From Pantoea rodasii (GTDB taxonomy: Bacteria; Pseudomonadota; Gammaproteobacteria; Enterobacterales; Enterobacteriaceae), in the NCBI RefSeq assembly GCF_002095465.1, contig NZ_MLFP01000008.1, positions 62,001 through 126,000 of the forward strand: a DNA stretch of 64,000 nt, given 5' to 3'. Shown piece by piece: positions 1 to 9,298 of the stretch. Each line of letters opens with the position of its first letter. Position 1 is the first letter of the stretch. The notes beneath the pieces were generated by a model that worked only from the letters and a program-made list of their open reading frames with translations, did not search any database and was not told where the DNA came from. The position numbers were made by a program, and so were the translations under genes.

Positions 1-119
1 TGCTTACCATTATCGATCGGGAAAACGGGCGCGTTAACAGTAACCCGCAGACGCAGAGCGATGACAGCACCGACAACCGTATTAACCGTCTGGCCGTTCC
101 TGAGACGGAAAACAACTGA
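1..119 (+). CDS. 3' end of a conjugation-cluster gene (partial)
   Basis: An open frame enters from the left edge (codons in phase with base 3) and stops with TGA at 117-119. The visible tail of about 38 residues is polar, rich in Asn, Asp and Gln, and ends in PETENN. Its position just before a small membrane protein and a TraG N-terminal protein matches the gene order of ICE/GI-type type IV secretion clusters. There the preceding gene is usually a large conserved element protein. The family cannot be settled from the tail alone. Confidence 0.5.
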   Translation, partial: LTIIDRENGRVNSNPQTQSDDSTDNRINRLAVPETENN

Positions 120-498
120 TGAGAGCGCAGACTATGAAAACCGAAACGGGGCGCAACGCACCTCATTTTTCCGCCGGCAACCCGCGCTGTTTCGCGTGCT
201 GTCTACTGCCGGCGCTCTGCTGGCATTTCTGCTGGCCGGGCTCATTGTCGCGGACCGGGCTATTAAGGATCCAGCTCAGGCCGCTGCATTCCGTGACTGG
301 ATGGATCATGCCCGCTATGGCTGGCTGGTATGGCGCCTGGCGGTTTATGGTGTTCTGGCGTGGGGATTTGTGAAAGTTTTCCGGGCTCCGGGATTCGGCC
401 CGCAACACCGTCAGCCGCTGATCCGCATGGCGGCTGTCAGCGTCATTTTTGCAGTAGTCTGTGAACTGGTGCTGCTTGGCGGCACGGGAGCGTCCTGA
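61..498 (+). CDS. small membrane protein of ICE-type conjugation cluster
   Basis: A 145-codon frame with a basic N-terminal stretch and three hydrophobic segments (about residues 47-67, 88-105 and 122-141) suggests an inner membrane protein. Its stop overlaps the start of the TraG-like gene at 498, so the two are translationally coupled. The first about 19 codons overlap the end of the preceding gene, and no clear ribosome site precedes the ATG at 61. The true start may lie further in, near the charged DESADYENR region. ICE/GI-type clusters commonly have a small membrane gene immediately before traG. No catalytic motif is visible. Confidence 0.6.
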   Translation: MTAPTTVLTVWPFLRRKTTDESADYENRNGAQRTSFFRRQPALFRVLSTAGALLAFLLAGLIVADRAIKDPAQAAAFRDWMDHARYGWLVWRLAVYGVLAWGFVKVFRAPGFGPQHRQPLIRMAAVSVIFAVVCELVLLGGTGAS

Positions 499-2006
499 TG
501 CTGACTAACAGCTACCTGGAATATTTCCTTACCCTGCTTGGCTGGGTGGTTAACAACGGGCTCTGGAATATTCTCATCACAACTGGTCTGTTTGCCGCGC
601 CTGTCGCTTTCCGGCTTATCGGCATCTGGCTGAAAGTACGTGAAGAAGGTGAAGATGAAGGGAATAAAGGTGCCCTGTCCATACCCCGAATGGAACATGC
701 GGTTTACACGTCTTTTCTGGTGATGATTGCCTGCTGTATGCCGCTGATGAACGTCGATATGAGCACGATCAAATATGACACGTCGCGTGCGCAGAGCTGC
801 GGGACGTGGACGCCAAAAGCGCCCGACGACACGGGATATTCACCGGTTATATCGAGTATTAACGATCAGACGGCTGCCGCGCCGGTCTGGTGGTATCTGA
901 TTCACAAGCTGGCGAAGGGCATTACGCAGGCGTCTGTTGCCACAATCCCCTGCCGCCCGGACATGCGTCAGCTCCGCTTTGAGGTTCAGCACACGCGAAT
1001 TAACAACAAATCTCTGGCGGAAGAGCTGCAGGACTTTACCAACGACTGCTATTCGCTCGCGCTGTATATGTGGAAACGTAAGGATCAAGGTCAGACGAAA
1101 GACAAAGTCACGCTGCGTGATATTGAGTGGATCGGCAGCAAAACCTTCCTCAGCAATTATTACGGCAGCCTGCAATCGAAAACACCCCGGGCGGAATTTG
1201 CCTGGAACGATAGCCGTGACAGCGGAAGGCCGGATACGGGGCGGGGTGGCTACCCAACCTGCAGCGAGTGGTGGAATAAAGCTGATACCGGCCTGCAGTC
1301 CCGCGTCGTCGATCAGGCTGACCCGGGATTATGGACCCGTCTGTCGGCCGCTATGACCATGATTGGTGGCAATTCGGCAGACTATAAGGAGGCCATTATC
1401 CGCCGCCTGGTCAGCCCTGAAAGTCTGACCGTATCACAGGGAGGACACGTCTATGCCGGCTACGGAGGCAACGCTGATTTTACGCTTGATAACTCCGTTG
1501 CACGCGTAGCTGCGATCGGCGGAACCGCGTTGGGCAGTCTGGCGGCGTTTCCTGCATTCGATGCCATGCGTCAGGCGCTGCCAATGGTGCAGGCTGTATT
1601 GCTCATGGCTGTGGTGGTGATTTTGCCGCTTATTCTGGCGTTCTCAGCCTATGAAATTAAGACCGTCATTACGCTCACGTTCGTTCTATTTGCGCTGAAT
1701 TTTCTGACGTTCTGGTGGGAGCTGGCACGCTGGCTGGACAGCTGGCTAATGACAGCGCTGTACAGTTCTGACACACACAGTAGCTTTAACATGGCGGGGT
1801 TTCAGAATAGTTCGGACGATCTGATCATGAACTTTGTTATGGCCACTATGTTTCTAGTACTACCTGCAGTGTGGATGGGGGCGCTGTCATGGGCGGGGAT
1901 TAGAGTTGGAGGCGCTCTTGATGGGGCATTTAGAAATGGCACAGCAAAAGTCGAGCAGAGTGGGGGAGAAGCAGTTAATAAAATGAAAAGCACAGTAAAA
2001 ATGTAA
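498..2006 (+). CDS. TraG N-terminal domain conjugation protein
   Basis: A 502-residue protein resembling the TraG-like N-terminal family (PF07916) of integrative conjugative elements, which is part of the mating-pair formation apparatus in the inner membrane. Hydrophobic segments lie near residues 15-45 and 70-90 and in a cluster at about 335-480. The central region (about 95-330) is soluble and probably periplasmic, with paired cysteines as in relatives. The gene starts inside the stop of the upstream gene. It is followed 31 bp later by a convergent DUF3742 gene, which is the usual right-hand end of this module. No other transfer genes follow in the window. Confidence 0.75.
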   Translation: MLTNSYLEYFLTLLGWVVNNGLWNILITTGLFAAPVAFRLIGIWLKVREEGEDEGNKGALSIPRMEHAVYTSFLVMIACCMPLMNVDMSTIKYDTSRAQSCGTWTPKAPDDTGYSPVISSINDQTAAAPVWWYLIHKLAKGITQASVATIPCRPDMRQLRFEVQHTRINNKSLAEELQDFTNDCYSLALYMWKRKDQGQTKDKVTLRDIEWIGSKTFLSNYYGSLQSKTPRAEFAWNDSRDSGRPDTGRGGYPTCSEWWNKADTGLQSRVVDQADPGLWTRLSAAMTMIGGNSADYKEAIIRRLVSPESLTVSQGGHVYAGYGGNADFTLDNSVARVAAIGGTALGSLAAFPAFDAMRQALPMVQAVLLMAVVVILPLILAFSAYEIKTVITLTFVLFALNFLTFWWELARWLDSWLMTALYSSDTHSSFNMAGFQNSSDDLIMNFVMATMFLVLPAVWMGALSWAGIRVGGALDGAFRNGTAKVEQSGGEAVNKMKSTVKM

Positions 2007-2037
2007 TGATATGATTAGCTTGGGGGCGGTTTAGTCC

Positions 2038-2451
2038 TCAAGCGTTATCCTCTTCATTATCATTTGAGCCAGCTGATGAAAAAATTGAATCATCAGCACC
2101 ATAATAATATCCGAAACCATCCCTACCATTTCTGTATTCTGAGCCGGTAGAAGAGGACGCTTCATCAGAATTATTGGAAACTATATGATTGAGTTGTATG
2201 TAGCGAACCATATACACAGTCCCAGATACTAACAACATAGTCGCGCCCACAGCGAATCCTGCAACGATGGCCAGCGTCATTAATAAAAGAACAGAAAAGG
2301 GCACAACAGATTTTCCTATCGATGCCGGTATCTTTTTCCTTTCAGCCCAGGCAGCAAAGCGATCATCTGCATCAAAGTAGACGCGAGATAAGCGCTTCCA
2401 GACAGACGCAGCTTTTGTTCCACGAGCATATGCGGTTGAACTCATACGCAC
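2038..2451 (-). CDS. DUF3742 family membrane protein
   Basis: A 137-residue protein with a basic, Trp/Ala-rich N-terminal part (about 1-48), one strongly hydrophobic segment (about 49-85) and a polar Ser/Asn/Asp-rich tail. The N-terminal pattern of a short gene product with spaced Arg and Trp followed by an AWAERKKIP-like motif fits DUF3742, a family found next to traG in ICE/GI-type elements. It is convergent with the TraG gene. Its function is unknown, and the start could be the second Met, two codons in. Confidence 0.6.
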   Translation of the reverse strand: MRMSSTAYARGTKAASVWKRLSRVYFDADDRFAAWAERKKIPASIGKSVVPFSVLLLMTLAIVAGFAVGATMLLVSGTVYMVRYIQLNHIVSNNSDEASSSTGSEYRNGRDGFGYYYGADDSIFSSAGSNDNEEDNA

Positions 2452-3114
2452 CTCAATTGAATTTGCCTTTCCTGACGATACCGAAAGTTAATCAGAATTG
2501 CACATTGAGTAAAAACGGCAATCATGTAGTTACAACACACAACAATACTCCTGTTGACACCCCCACCGAGCCGAACCTGAAATCCAGCGCCCCTCTCCAC
2601 CAGGACCCGCGCCGTACCTGCACCCCGGTTGCCCCCACTGACCAGCCGCCGCCGCCCCGACCCGGAGGGCCGGTAAGTCGTTTAAGGCTTTAGTTTGAAT
2701 GCTGTAACTACTGGTTCTTCGTTGCTGTCAGATTTGCTGCGGATTCTACCTTTCGTCTGCGACCGTCTGGCTTCAGTGCGCCTGAATGGCCGCTGCTTAA
2801 ACGGCGGTCGGGCAGGGCGGGGGTTCCCGGCGTCTTGAAACCTCTGAGATAAATACGTGCAAGTGCTAGCGTGACTTGATTAAGGGAAAGCGGGCATGAC
2901 CTCTTGACGTTGAACATCATCGCTTTCCGGCGCGTCGGGAAAAATCAGAGTGATGTCCTAGAAGTATTCGAAGCCGGAGTTGTATGCGTAAAATGTTGTC
3001 CCATAACGTCAGAACAGGGCTTTTGATGTCCTCCTGAGTCACAGCGAGGTGATTACGCATTGAAAAAATTCATAACTGGACCAGACTTAAATTTTCTTAT
3101 TTCAGGAGTCAAAC
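2452..3114. other. intergenic, no supported gene
   Basis: About 660 bases between the DUF3742 and ChaB-like genes. A short Pro/Arg-rich open frame crosses the left part and another crosses the right part on the opposite strand. Neither has a convincing ribosome site or protein-like composition. It marks the boundary between the conjugation module and the accessory DNA. Confidence 0.5.
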
Positions 3115-3372
3115 ATGCCCTATGAATCACGAAGTTCTCTACCAGACAGCGTTAAGCATGTTCTACCTGCCCATGCGCAGGACATTTACCTGGCTGCTTT
3201 TAACAACGCCTGGAATGAATATAAAGATAAACAAGACCGGCAAGGAGACAGCTCCCGGGAGGAAGTTTCACATAAAGTTGCCTGGGCTGCTGTAAAGCAC
3301 ACGTACGAAAAAGGAGGTGATGATAAATGGCATAAAAAAAATCCTGATCTTGAAGCCCAGTGCGTCGTATAG
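3115..3372 (+). CDS. ChaB family protein
   Basis: An 85-residue protein with the ChaB pattern: an N-terminal LPDSVKHVLPAHAQDIY segment, a FNNAWNEY helix, and a C-terminal AWAAVKHTYEK helix followed by a short WHKK stretch. ChaB proteins are small helical proteins named after the chaA cation antiporter locus, and their biochemical role is not firmly known. The ATG is preceded by CAGGAGT at good spacing, which supports this start. No chaA is nearby, so this is a standalone accessory copy. Paralogues of this kind are common next to stress-related genes in Erwiniaceae. Confidence 0.8.
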   Translation: MPYESRSSLPDSVKHVLPAHAQDIYLAAFNNAWNEYKDKQDRQGDSSREEVSHKVAWAAVKHTYEKGGDDKWHKKNPDLEAQCVV

Positions 3373-4176
3373 CACCGCCTTACTTGTAGGTAAGGCAGAT
3401 TATGTGATGCTGTTAAATGACCTCTATAGCCGATGCTGATTGGTATTGAAGGCACATAACCCCCTGGACAATTCTTCTACAACGGCATCCTGTGGAGATC
3501 TGAGCATAAACGGTCTTATTAAAAGGGGAGCCGGAGCGGCGGAACTGAGTTAGTTCATCAACTTGTCTGAAGAATACCGAATGAGTTTTAATTTGCTACG
3601 CTACGGCGCACACAGACTTATTTCCCGGGCAATACTGCTCGCGGCCATTCATCCCTCCAAAAGGGAGCACCCAATGATCTCCCATACCTCTGATGCCGTA
3701 TGCGACATAACAGCCAACAACCTTCTAAGTTGCGCAACTGACGCAGTGCAGGATTGATTAAGGCACCAGAGCAGAAAGATGGCTACGGTAACAGTCAGCT
3801 TAACCCTGTTTATACGGTACTGAGAATGACCGCGTCAGGCGACTCTCTTCAAGAAATCTTATCTTGCTTGCAGGGAAACACGTCTGCCCGCATCCGGCCG
3901 TTGAACCTGTTGCTTTGCGTTGACAACCGCAATGGATCCCTATTTTCATGTGACAGAGGTTCAGCATACCCATGATGAAATGGATGTGGCCTTCCGCCAT
4001 AAGACAGCCCCCTTTTTTCTGAAAAAGATCAGTGTAACTGACCCGACCGAAATCTGGAGGATATGGATACGGACTCAGGTTATCAAAGACACCGCAAGTC
4101 AGCTTTTTAGTAATAACATGATTAATTATCGAAATCGTCCAGAGGTAATCACCTCTGGACGTCGCTGTGGAGTATT
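3373..4176. other. intergenic, no supported gene
   Basis: About 800 bases with only short open frames on both strands, none with family-like features or a good ribosome site. An open frame from about 3563 to 3757 has unremarkable composition and is not called. Confidence 0.4.
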
Positions 4177-5190
4177 TCATGGGTGATGCTGAGTTGATAA
4201 AACCTGCAGAGGTTGTGTTCTTCTGCCGATACGGCCTACGACTGCAGCCAGAACCGCTTCAATTAAAAGCATAAAGAAGGTAAACCAGCTCGCTTTAGCG
4301 GTGGCTGCTGCTGCCTTTTCAGCGGCTTCACGCGCTTTTTGCTCAGCCTGCTGTTTTAACTGCTGAAACTGTTCAACAGCTTTTTGATAACTTTGCACGG
4401 TCTGATTAACAATCTGGTCCGCCTCCTGATCGCTTTTACCTGTACGCGCTTTGATAATATTCTTTAGCGCTTCTTTGTCTGCTGCCTGAAGAGTATCGGA
4501 ATGACGATTGATAACCCCATGTACCCAATTAAGAATATCGGTGTCCGCATTCTGTGGGTTCTGAGCAGTCTGGCTGGCCTGGTTTTTTGCCGCGTCAGCC
4601 TCACTGTTTGCGTCATTTTGCAGGGCCTCGGGTTGCAATTCAGCTTTACCTGTCTGTCGCAAAGTGGTTTGCAATTCATTCTGCAAACTATCCAGGTTAA
4701 TATTATTTTCCTGCAGCTTTTCCTTAGCCAGGTTTGCAACGGACGGAGCTACAGCGGAAATGCCATTACCCAAAGCACTTACGCCGGACCCAAGAACATT
4801 AAAAGCGCCACCGATGATGCCGCTCGCCAATGAGAAAGCCAGCCATAAAGTAATTAACGTACTAACACCAAACATCAATAACCCGTGCAGAGCACCTTCA
4901 CGTTGGGCCAGCCGACCCGCTACGTAACTGCCTGCGGCAATCGCAACCAGCATACTCACACCCGTCCAGATTAATGCCCCTGTGCCAATATGCTGCAGAA
5001 GATTTTGTTCCTGCTGAGGATCAATGACCGTGGCCCCAATAGCCGTGCCGAGCAATCCCAGTAGAATGTGAACGATAAGCGCAGTGATTACACCCGCAAA
5101 GACTGCACTCCATGAAATACGTTTTAACGGCAATCCTGGAACGGGATCCGTTATCCTGGCACCATCATTAACCCATGTTTCTGGCATCAT
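4177..5190 (-). CDS. PhnA-like integral membrane protein with helical central domain
   Basis: A 337-residue protein. Three membrane segments lie in the N-terminal third (about 28-54, 68-95, 98-130) and one near the C-terminus (about 297-320). Between them (about 135-295) is a long Gln/Ala/Asn/Lys-rich region predicted to be helical or coiled, ending in an Ala/Glu/Lys repeat stretch. The overall plan matches enterobacterial proteins loosely named PhnA-like or uncharacterised membrane proteins with a Gly-rich N-terminal part. The ATG follows a GAGG motif on the minus strand; two adjacent ATG codons are possible starts. It stands alone, and its function is unknown. Confidence 0.6.
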   Translation of the reverse strand: MMPETWVNDGARITDPVPGLPLKRISWSAVFAGVITALIVHILLGLLGTAIGATVIDPQQEQNLLQHIGTGALIWTGVSMLVAIAAGSYVAGRLAQREGALHGLLMFGVSTLITLWLAFSLASGIIGGAFNVLGSGVSALGNGISAVAPSVANLAKEKLQENNINLDSLQNELQTTLRQTGKAELQPEALQNDANSEADAAKNQASQTAQNPQNADTDILNWVHGVINRHSDTLQAADKEALKNIIKARTGKSDQEADQIVNQTVQSYQKAVEQFQQLKQQAEQKAREAAEKAAAATAKASWFTFFMLLIEAVLAAVVGRIGRRTQPLQVLSTQHHP

Positions 5191-5658
5191 CTATATCCTC
5201 ACTTTTCAATGAATCCTTTACAGCATGCTGGCGCTGATGAATTAAGGGTAGTCATAATAAAAACTATCACAAATATAAAGCCTGCGTTTTTTAACGCAGC
5301 GTGAGTTAAGAGTTGGCGCTAATGTCAGGTCATAAAATTACTTCATCAGTTGTGCGCAGTCATTTAACAAGGTTATCCTATTGACTAAATAGGCTAATTT
5401 TCTCCGCGCTTAGTTTAGACATGCCGCTACGGGTATGAACAAAATTACATTCCATAGCCTTTTAAAAATTTAAACAGCCATCTCATTTTTCAAAAAAAAA
5501 TTTCAAAAGTGAGGATGTGAAATTAGTTAATTTTGAAAGCTGATACAGATCACAATATTTAATTAGAGACTGATATGTAAATGCTCCCGCTGGGCTCGCG
5601 CTATTTGTTAGGGTTAAGACAAACCTAAACTTCAGGAGAAAGCATGAGCTCTCTCGAT
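5191..5658. other. AT-rich intergenic region
   Basis: About 470 bases, clearly AT-rich around 5450-5580, with runs of A and T and no supported gene. It holds the promoter side of the membrane protein gene at 4177-5190. Confidence 0.4.
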
Positions 5659-5907
5659 TTATTCGATACGCTTACCTGAGTTGATGGGTACCTCAATATG
5701 AAAAGGAGTCAGGTATTCCAGCGCGGCTGTCAGTTGCTGTGCGATCGTTGCATCGTCATCGGCCTGAGCGAACTCCAGCCACTCACTTAGCTTAACGCCT
5801 TTCAGAGCGGGGATCAGGCCCATAGGGCTTTCCTGGCTGGTGATGCAGATACCCCCGGCGTCAGTGGACCAAACGGCTGAAAGAGAAGGTTTGATCGCAA
5901 TGTTCAT
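5659..5907 (-). CDS. hypothetical protein
   Basis: An 82-residue product when read from the ATG at 5907; the open frame extends to a GTG at 6003, which would give 114 residues. The ATG at 5907 has a GGAA about eight bases upstream and is preferred. The protein is mostly soluble, with a hydrophobic patch, a conserved-looking WSTDAGGICITSQ region and an acidic AQADDDATIAQQL helix. It has balanced codon use and no opposing gene. I do not recognise the family. Confidence 0.45.
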   Translation of the reverse strand: MNIAIKPSLSAVWSTDAGGICITSQESPMGLIPALKGVKLSEWLEFAQADDDATIAQQLTAALEYLTPFHIEVPINSGKRIE

Positions 5908-6316
5908 TGTTTTGAATTCCGTTGTTGGCTGTCGATACTGATTAATCTCTGGGCTGATTTTGAGAGACACCTTAATCCACTGACCACCGGCCCAGGGGTT
6001 CACAGGTAATCGGGTGAAAGGTCCTCATTTACAGGAATGTCAGTCATGAGCAACGATGAAGCTGGAGCCTGCCGGATTTATCCGCAGATCTCCTTTAAGG
6101 TTTTAGTGTAGTAGTTGAAGCTATTACGACCGTATTCACAGGGGTGAATTTCCGAACGATCAGCAAGATTAACCGGCTCCGAAAATGTTCTATTTTTAGC
6201 GTAAGCAGGTGAGTATGCGATTTTTACCAGTTCCTGAACCTGCTGAATGTTGTAATATTTTATTCACCCGTCTATTAGACATTTTTTATAGAAGAAACGC
6301 TCATCGAGTACGTCTG

Positions 6317-6589
6317 CTAAAGCGGGTTTCCGTCTGGGAAGTAACGGAACTCAATGTGCCTGTCTTTCATTAGAGGCTGTTGATTATAAAGAGGCCTCTG
6401 CTTTTCCTGTTCCGTCAAGTTCGCCCACTTTAGGAAATTCATAAAGGGCGGCATGCCTTCATCTACATTGCTTTTATCAAATTGTGGCATGCCCGCAATC
6501 GTGATGAGATGGTCAGATTCGTCTTTGATAAGGCTGTGGGTACCGTTAAGATTATCAGTCACAATAACCTGTCGGATATAAGGGAGCAC
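6317..6589 (-). CDS. hypothetical protein
   Basis: A 90-residue soluble product from a GTG start with GAGG-like bases close upstream. It is rich in Asn, Asp and Pro, with MPPFMNFLKWANLTEQEKQR as its most distinctive stretch. Upstream on the same strand lies a separate short frame encoding a lipoprotein-type signal (6642-6725). The two could be halves of one decayed lipoprotein gene, because stop codons separate them in frame. The family is not recognised. Confidence 0.4.
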   Translation of the reverse strand: MLPYIRQVIVTDNLNGTHSLIKDESDHLITIAGMPQFDKSNVDEGMPPFMNFLKWANLTEQEKQRPLYNQQPLMKDRHIEFRYFPDGNPL

Positions 6590-6641
6590 CTCATGTTATG
6601 TTTAGTTGTAAAACTGAGCAGATCCCCCCAAATTATAGAAC

Positions 6642-6725
6642 TTACTCCCCAACAAAGTGCCCACATCCCGAAAGCAGAATTATTATCCCGAAAAATGTAA
6701 GTGCTTTAATTATTGATAGTTTCAT
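6642..6725 (-). pseudogene. lipoprotein signal-peptide fragment
   Basis: A 27-codon frame beginning MKLSIIKAL, followed by a hydrophobic core and an LLSGCG lipobox, then a stop shortly after. The lipobox Cys would be the acylated residue of a type II signal peptide. A product this short is unlikely to be complete. It is either a decayed lipoprotein or the frameshifted N-terminus of the gene at 6317-6589. Confidence 0.35.
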
Positions 6726-6931
6726 GCCAGTGTCTTTGAATCAAAACGTCAATCATCGGCATCAAAATGACATTCTTTAGCGCCCGTGTAATCAGGTGGG
6801 AGAATTTATATATTTATGAAGGATAAGCGTCGGGATTGATGAAGATTAAGCGCATGCAGGTTACGAGCATTTCCTAATTTGAGTTCTGCCTCATGGGCCG
6901 TAGCGCCGCAGCTTTCTAGGGCGTTTAAACT

Positions 6932-6961
6932 ATGAATACCTCTAACCTCTACGTTGACTAA
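6932..6961 (+). pseudogene. 5' remnant of a DUF2913 gene
   Basis: The codons from the ATG at 6932 read MNTSNLYVD and then stop. The intact DUF2913 gene at 9886 begins MDTSNLYVD, so eight of nine residues and most bases agree. This is the start of a deleted second copy, and the rest of the gene is absent. Confidence 0.55.
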
Positions 6962-7188
6962 CCAGTTTGTTCAGATATCTGTTCAATCGTAGCCATAACA
7001 TTGAGATTTCAAAATGATAATCGGACAGGAAGTACATGTCTCACTGGCTAAGATCAGAAAGCTTTTCCTCTGACAACAGAGTGACGTACTGCCTTGATAG
7101 TTATAGCCAGACAGGCTCATGGCCTTATGAACAGCATGATACGTGATACAATTGGCCATAAGAATTATACCCAACCAGTGACCTCATT

Positions 7189-7836
7189 ATGGTTTTTATT
7201 CAGGAAGATACAGCGCACCTGTCTGGGCAGGATGCAGAAGCGCTAAAAAAAATCGACTCGCTATCAGATTTAACGATCGCTTCCTGCTGCATATCACTGC
7301 CAGCCGGCACGCGTATGGTACGTCTGCAGGAAGGCGCCCACGGCGGAAGCAATGTCTTTTTTAACCATAACGGGCGTGATACCCGCTACGGACTTGTCGA
7401 CGGCAAAAATGGCACTATGTATACGGCACCCTCGCCAAGAACCGCAATGAAAGAAGTGTTTCAGAAGCGCAAGGGCATGAAGGAGTCTGATCTAGAACGG
7501 TATTTTATTGCTGATATTGTCATGCTGGCAGGGATTCAGATCCTGCAAACGTCTCAGCTAGTGATGAAGACTGGCATAACGGTTAACGATCTTACTACCG
7601 GTTCACGGCTTGTGACCCAGTTGCTTGCCAGAAGGGCATTTGATGCAGGTCTGAACGGCATAGAGTTTATGTCGAATGTTGCGCAGCAGACTTGCTATGC
7701 CCTGTGGCACTGCGATCCAGCAGGCAAAGAAATGGCCATCACGCAGTATCAGGTTCGCCTCAGCGATTTCATATATGAAGGCACAGAGGCAGCCGACATA
7801 CTCACATTCGAGTTGGGTATACCGGTTGAAGAGTGA
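7189..7836 (+). CDS. RES domain protein, putative NAD-degrading toxin
   Basis: A 215-residue protein with RES-family features. An Arg-containing segment (GTRMVRLQEG, about residues 41-50) is followed by a Tyr/Asn-rich strand (DTRYGLVDGKNGTMYTA, about 63-80) and an Glu after the APSPRTAMKE helix. Near the C-terminus is G-I-E-F-M-S-N (about 161-167), carrying the conserved Ser. Characterised RES toxins are NAD+ phosphorylases that stop growth unless neutralised by an Xre/MbcA-type antitoxin. The likely partner here is the convergent gene at 7871-8539, rather than an upstream gene as usual. The family assignment is good; the toxin activity is inferred. Confidence 0.65.
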   Translation: MVFIQEDTAHLSGQDAEALKKIDSLSDLTIASCCISLPAGTRMVRLQEGAHGGSNVFFNHNGRDTRYGLVDGKNGTMYTAPSPRTAMKEVFQKRKGMKESDLERYFIADIVMLAGIQILQTSQLVMKTGITVNDLTTGSRLVTQLLARRAFDAGLNGIEFMSNVAQQTCYALWHCDPAGKEMAITQYQVRLSDFIYEGTEAADILTFELGIPVEE

Positions 7837-7843
7837 GGCGGGT

Positions 7844-7864
7844 AAGGGGGGAAACATCCCCCTT
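7844..7864. terminator. bidirectional hairpin between convergent genes
   Basis: A GC-rich stem, AAGGGGG pairing with CCCCCTT around a short loop, lies in the 34-base gap between the convergent RES and Xre/MbcA-like genes. It can terminate transcripts from both sides. Confidence 0.6.
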
Positions 7865-7870
7865 CTATTA

Positions 7871-8539
7871 TCAGGCAGCGTCCTGCTTTCCGAACAATCG
7901 CGCCAGTCGGTAAATTTCCGACATCAGATCGGCGTCCGGGTTGCCTTTCAGCAGTCCGGCAATCGTGTAAGTTCGTCCCGCAGGTCTCAGGCCATCCAGC
8001 GGTGTATTACGCTCTTCCATAAAGAATGAGTACTGCATCCTGTCACTAACATCCTGCAGCAGTGTCAGCAGCTGTGGCAACTCTCTGAGCACACCGTCTT
8101 CAGAGTTATCCGCATCGCCGGTAAACTGGAATACCGGGTAGCAGAATTCGCCATCAATTTTCAGCGCCAGCAACTTTTGCGCATCCTTCTTCGCTTTGAT
8201 GGTGACTTTCGAATAACCCAGCAGTTTTGCGGTTTCTGCAGAGGTATACATCCCGCCGTCCTGCTCAACGGCCGACAGGAACATCGCCTTACTGACCTGC
8301 CGGCGTAGTAATTTTTTCTTTTCCGGCGTCATCGCATTCAGGGCGCGATGGTGCAGAGACTGAACTATCGCCTCGATGGCAAAGAGCGGGTCAGTCAGCC
8401 CCATGCTCTGCTGGCTGACGGGCGTCACACCGGCGCTCATATCTTCAGCCAGCTCTTCCGCAAAGTTTTTCAGGCGAAGCGCAGCGGTCTGGTTATCCGG
8501 GTATTTCTGTATGTGACGTTTTTCCTGAACGTTGTTCAT
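7871..8539 (-). CDS. Xre/MbcA/ParS-like antitoxin or regulator
   Basis: A 222-residue protein. The start at 8539 is chosen because AAGGAG sits seven bases upstream; an upstream in-frame Met lacks this. About residues 100-140 form a helix-turn-helix (YTSAETAKLLGYSKVTIKAK) followed by a conserved GEFCYPVFQF strand, a layout seen in Xre/MbcA-type antitoxins. The C-terminal LKGNPDADLMSEIYRLARLFG segment resembles the toxin-binding ParS/MbcA domain. It ends 34 bases from the stop of the convergent RES gene. It is probably the RES antitoxin and an autoregulator, though the head-to-head ends arrangement is unusual. Confidence 0.55.
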   Translation of the reverse strand: MNNVQEKRHIQKYPDNQTAALRLKNFAEELAEDMSAGVTPVSQQSMGLTDPLFAIEAIVQSLHHRALNAMTPEKKKLLRRQVSKAMFLSAVEQDGGMYTSAETAKLLGYSKVTIKAKKDAQKLLALKIDGEFCYPVFQFTGDADNSEDGVLRELPQLLTLLQDVSDRMQYSFFMEERNTPLDGLRPAGRTYTIAGLLKGNPDADLMSEIYRLARLFGKQDAA

Positions 8540-8738
8540 GAGAAATCTCCTTAACGATTGAACTACATATATGGTAATTGAAATCGTTAACCTGAGCAAG
8601 ATTCGTGCACCTGTCTGACCGGGACTGGATTAACCGCATAATATATTCGAATCCATTGTCGATACTGATGCACCCGTTAACGATGTGAGGTACACCGCGC
8701 AAAAACGCGGGTCGGCTCTGCTGTAAAGCGTGGAATAG

Positions 8739-9140
8739 GATGTTTCCGGAACGACCGACAAGCTGCCGGACACCCGCTGGCTGCTGCTGGTTGCCCACGA
8801 TACCAACATCGCCATGGTACGCACCCTGATGAACTTCACGTGTACACTGTCAGGCTACACGCGTGGCAACATTCCGCCGGGCAGCAGCCTGGTGTTTGAG
8901 CGCTGGCGGGATACGAAAAGCGGAGAACGGTTCCTGCACGTTTATTTCCAGGGGCAGAGCCTGGATGACCTGCGGCGCCTGCAGACTGTCGATGAGGAAC
9001 ATCCCTTATTGCGGGAAGAGTGGCGCCAGTCAGATTGCCGGGTCACCGACGAGGGTACGTTATGTCCTATGAACACGGCGCTGAAAACGCTTGGCCGGAA
9101 TCTGGACTCAGATTCCATCACGCCGGTGGGCTATCAGTAA
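8739..9140 (+). pseudogene. C-terminal remnant of a periplasmic histidine acid phosphatase
   Basis: In frame from a stop at 8736, the translation gives WLLLVAHDTNIAMVRTLMNF, the catalytic HD motif of AppA/Agp-type histidine acid phosphatases, then the family's typical C-terminal third (GNIPPGSSLVFERWRD, about 37 residues later a VTDEGTLCP tail). These enzymes hydrolyse phytate or glucose-1-phosphate in the periplasm. The N-terminal RHGxRxP half and signal peptide are missing, and upstream sequence is unrelated. This is a truncated remnant, not an active gene. Confidence 0.7.
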
Positions 9141-9298
9141 GTCATTAGCCGGATGCGGTCAGACAGGTATTCTGTCTGATCGTATTAAACGAGATGTATG
9201 TCAGATCTGAAATATTCAGGCTAAGCATGCAAACCTCATCAGGTGCCTGCTTTTCAGCTACTTTCTTTATATTGAGAGTCTTAAGGGAAAAGAGGTGC

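Noticed and set aside
2322-2693. 123-codon Pro-rich open frame
   Set aside because: Overlaps the DUF3742 gene on the other strand and has random-like composition.
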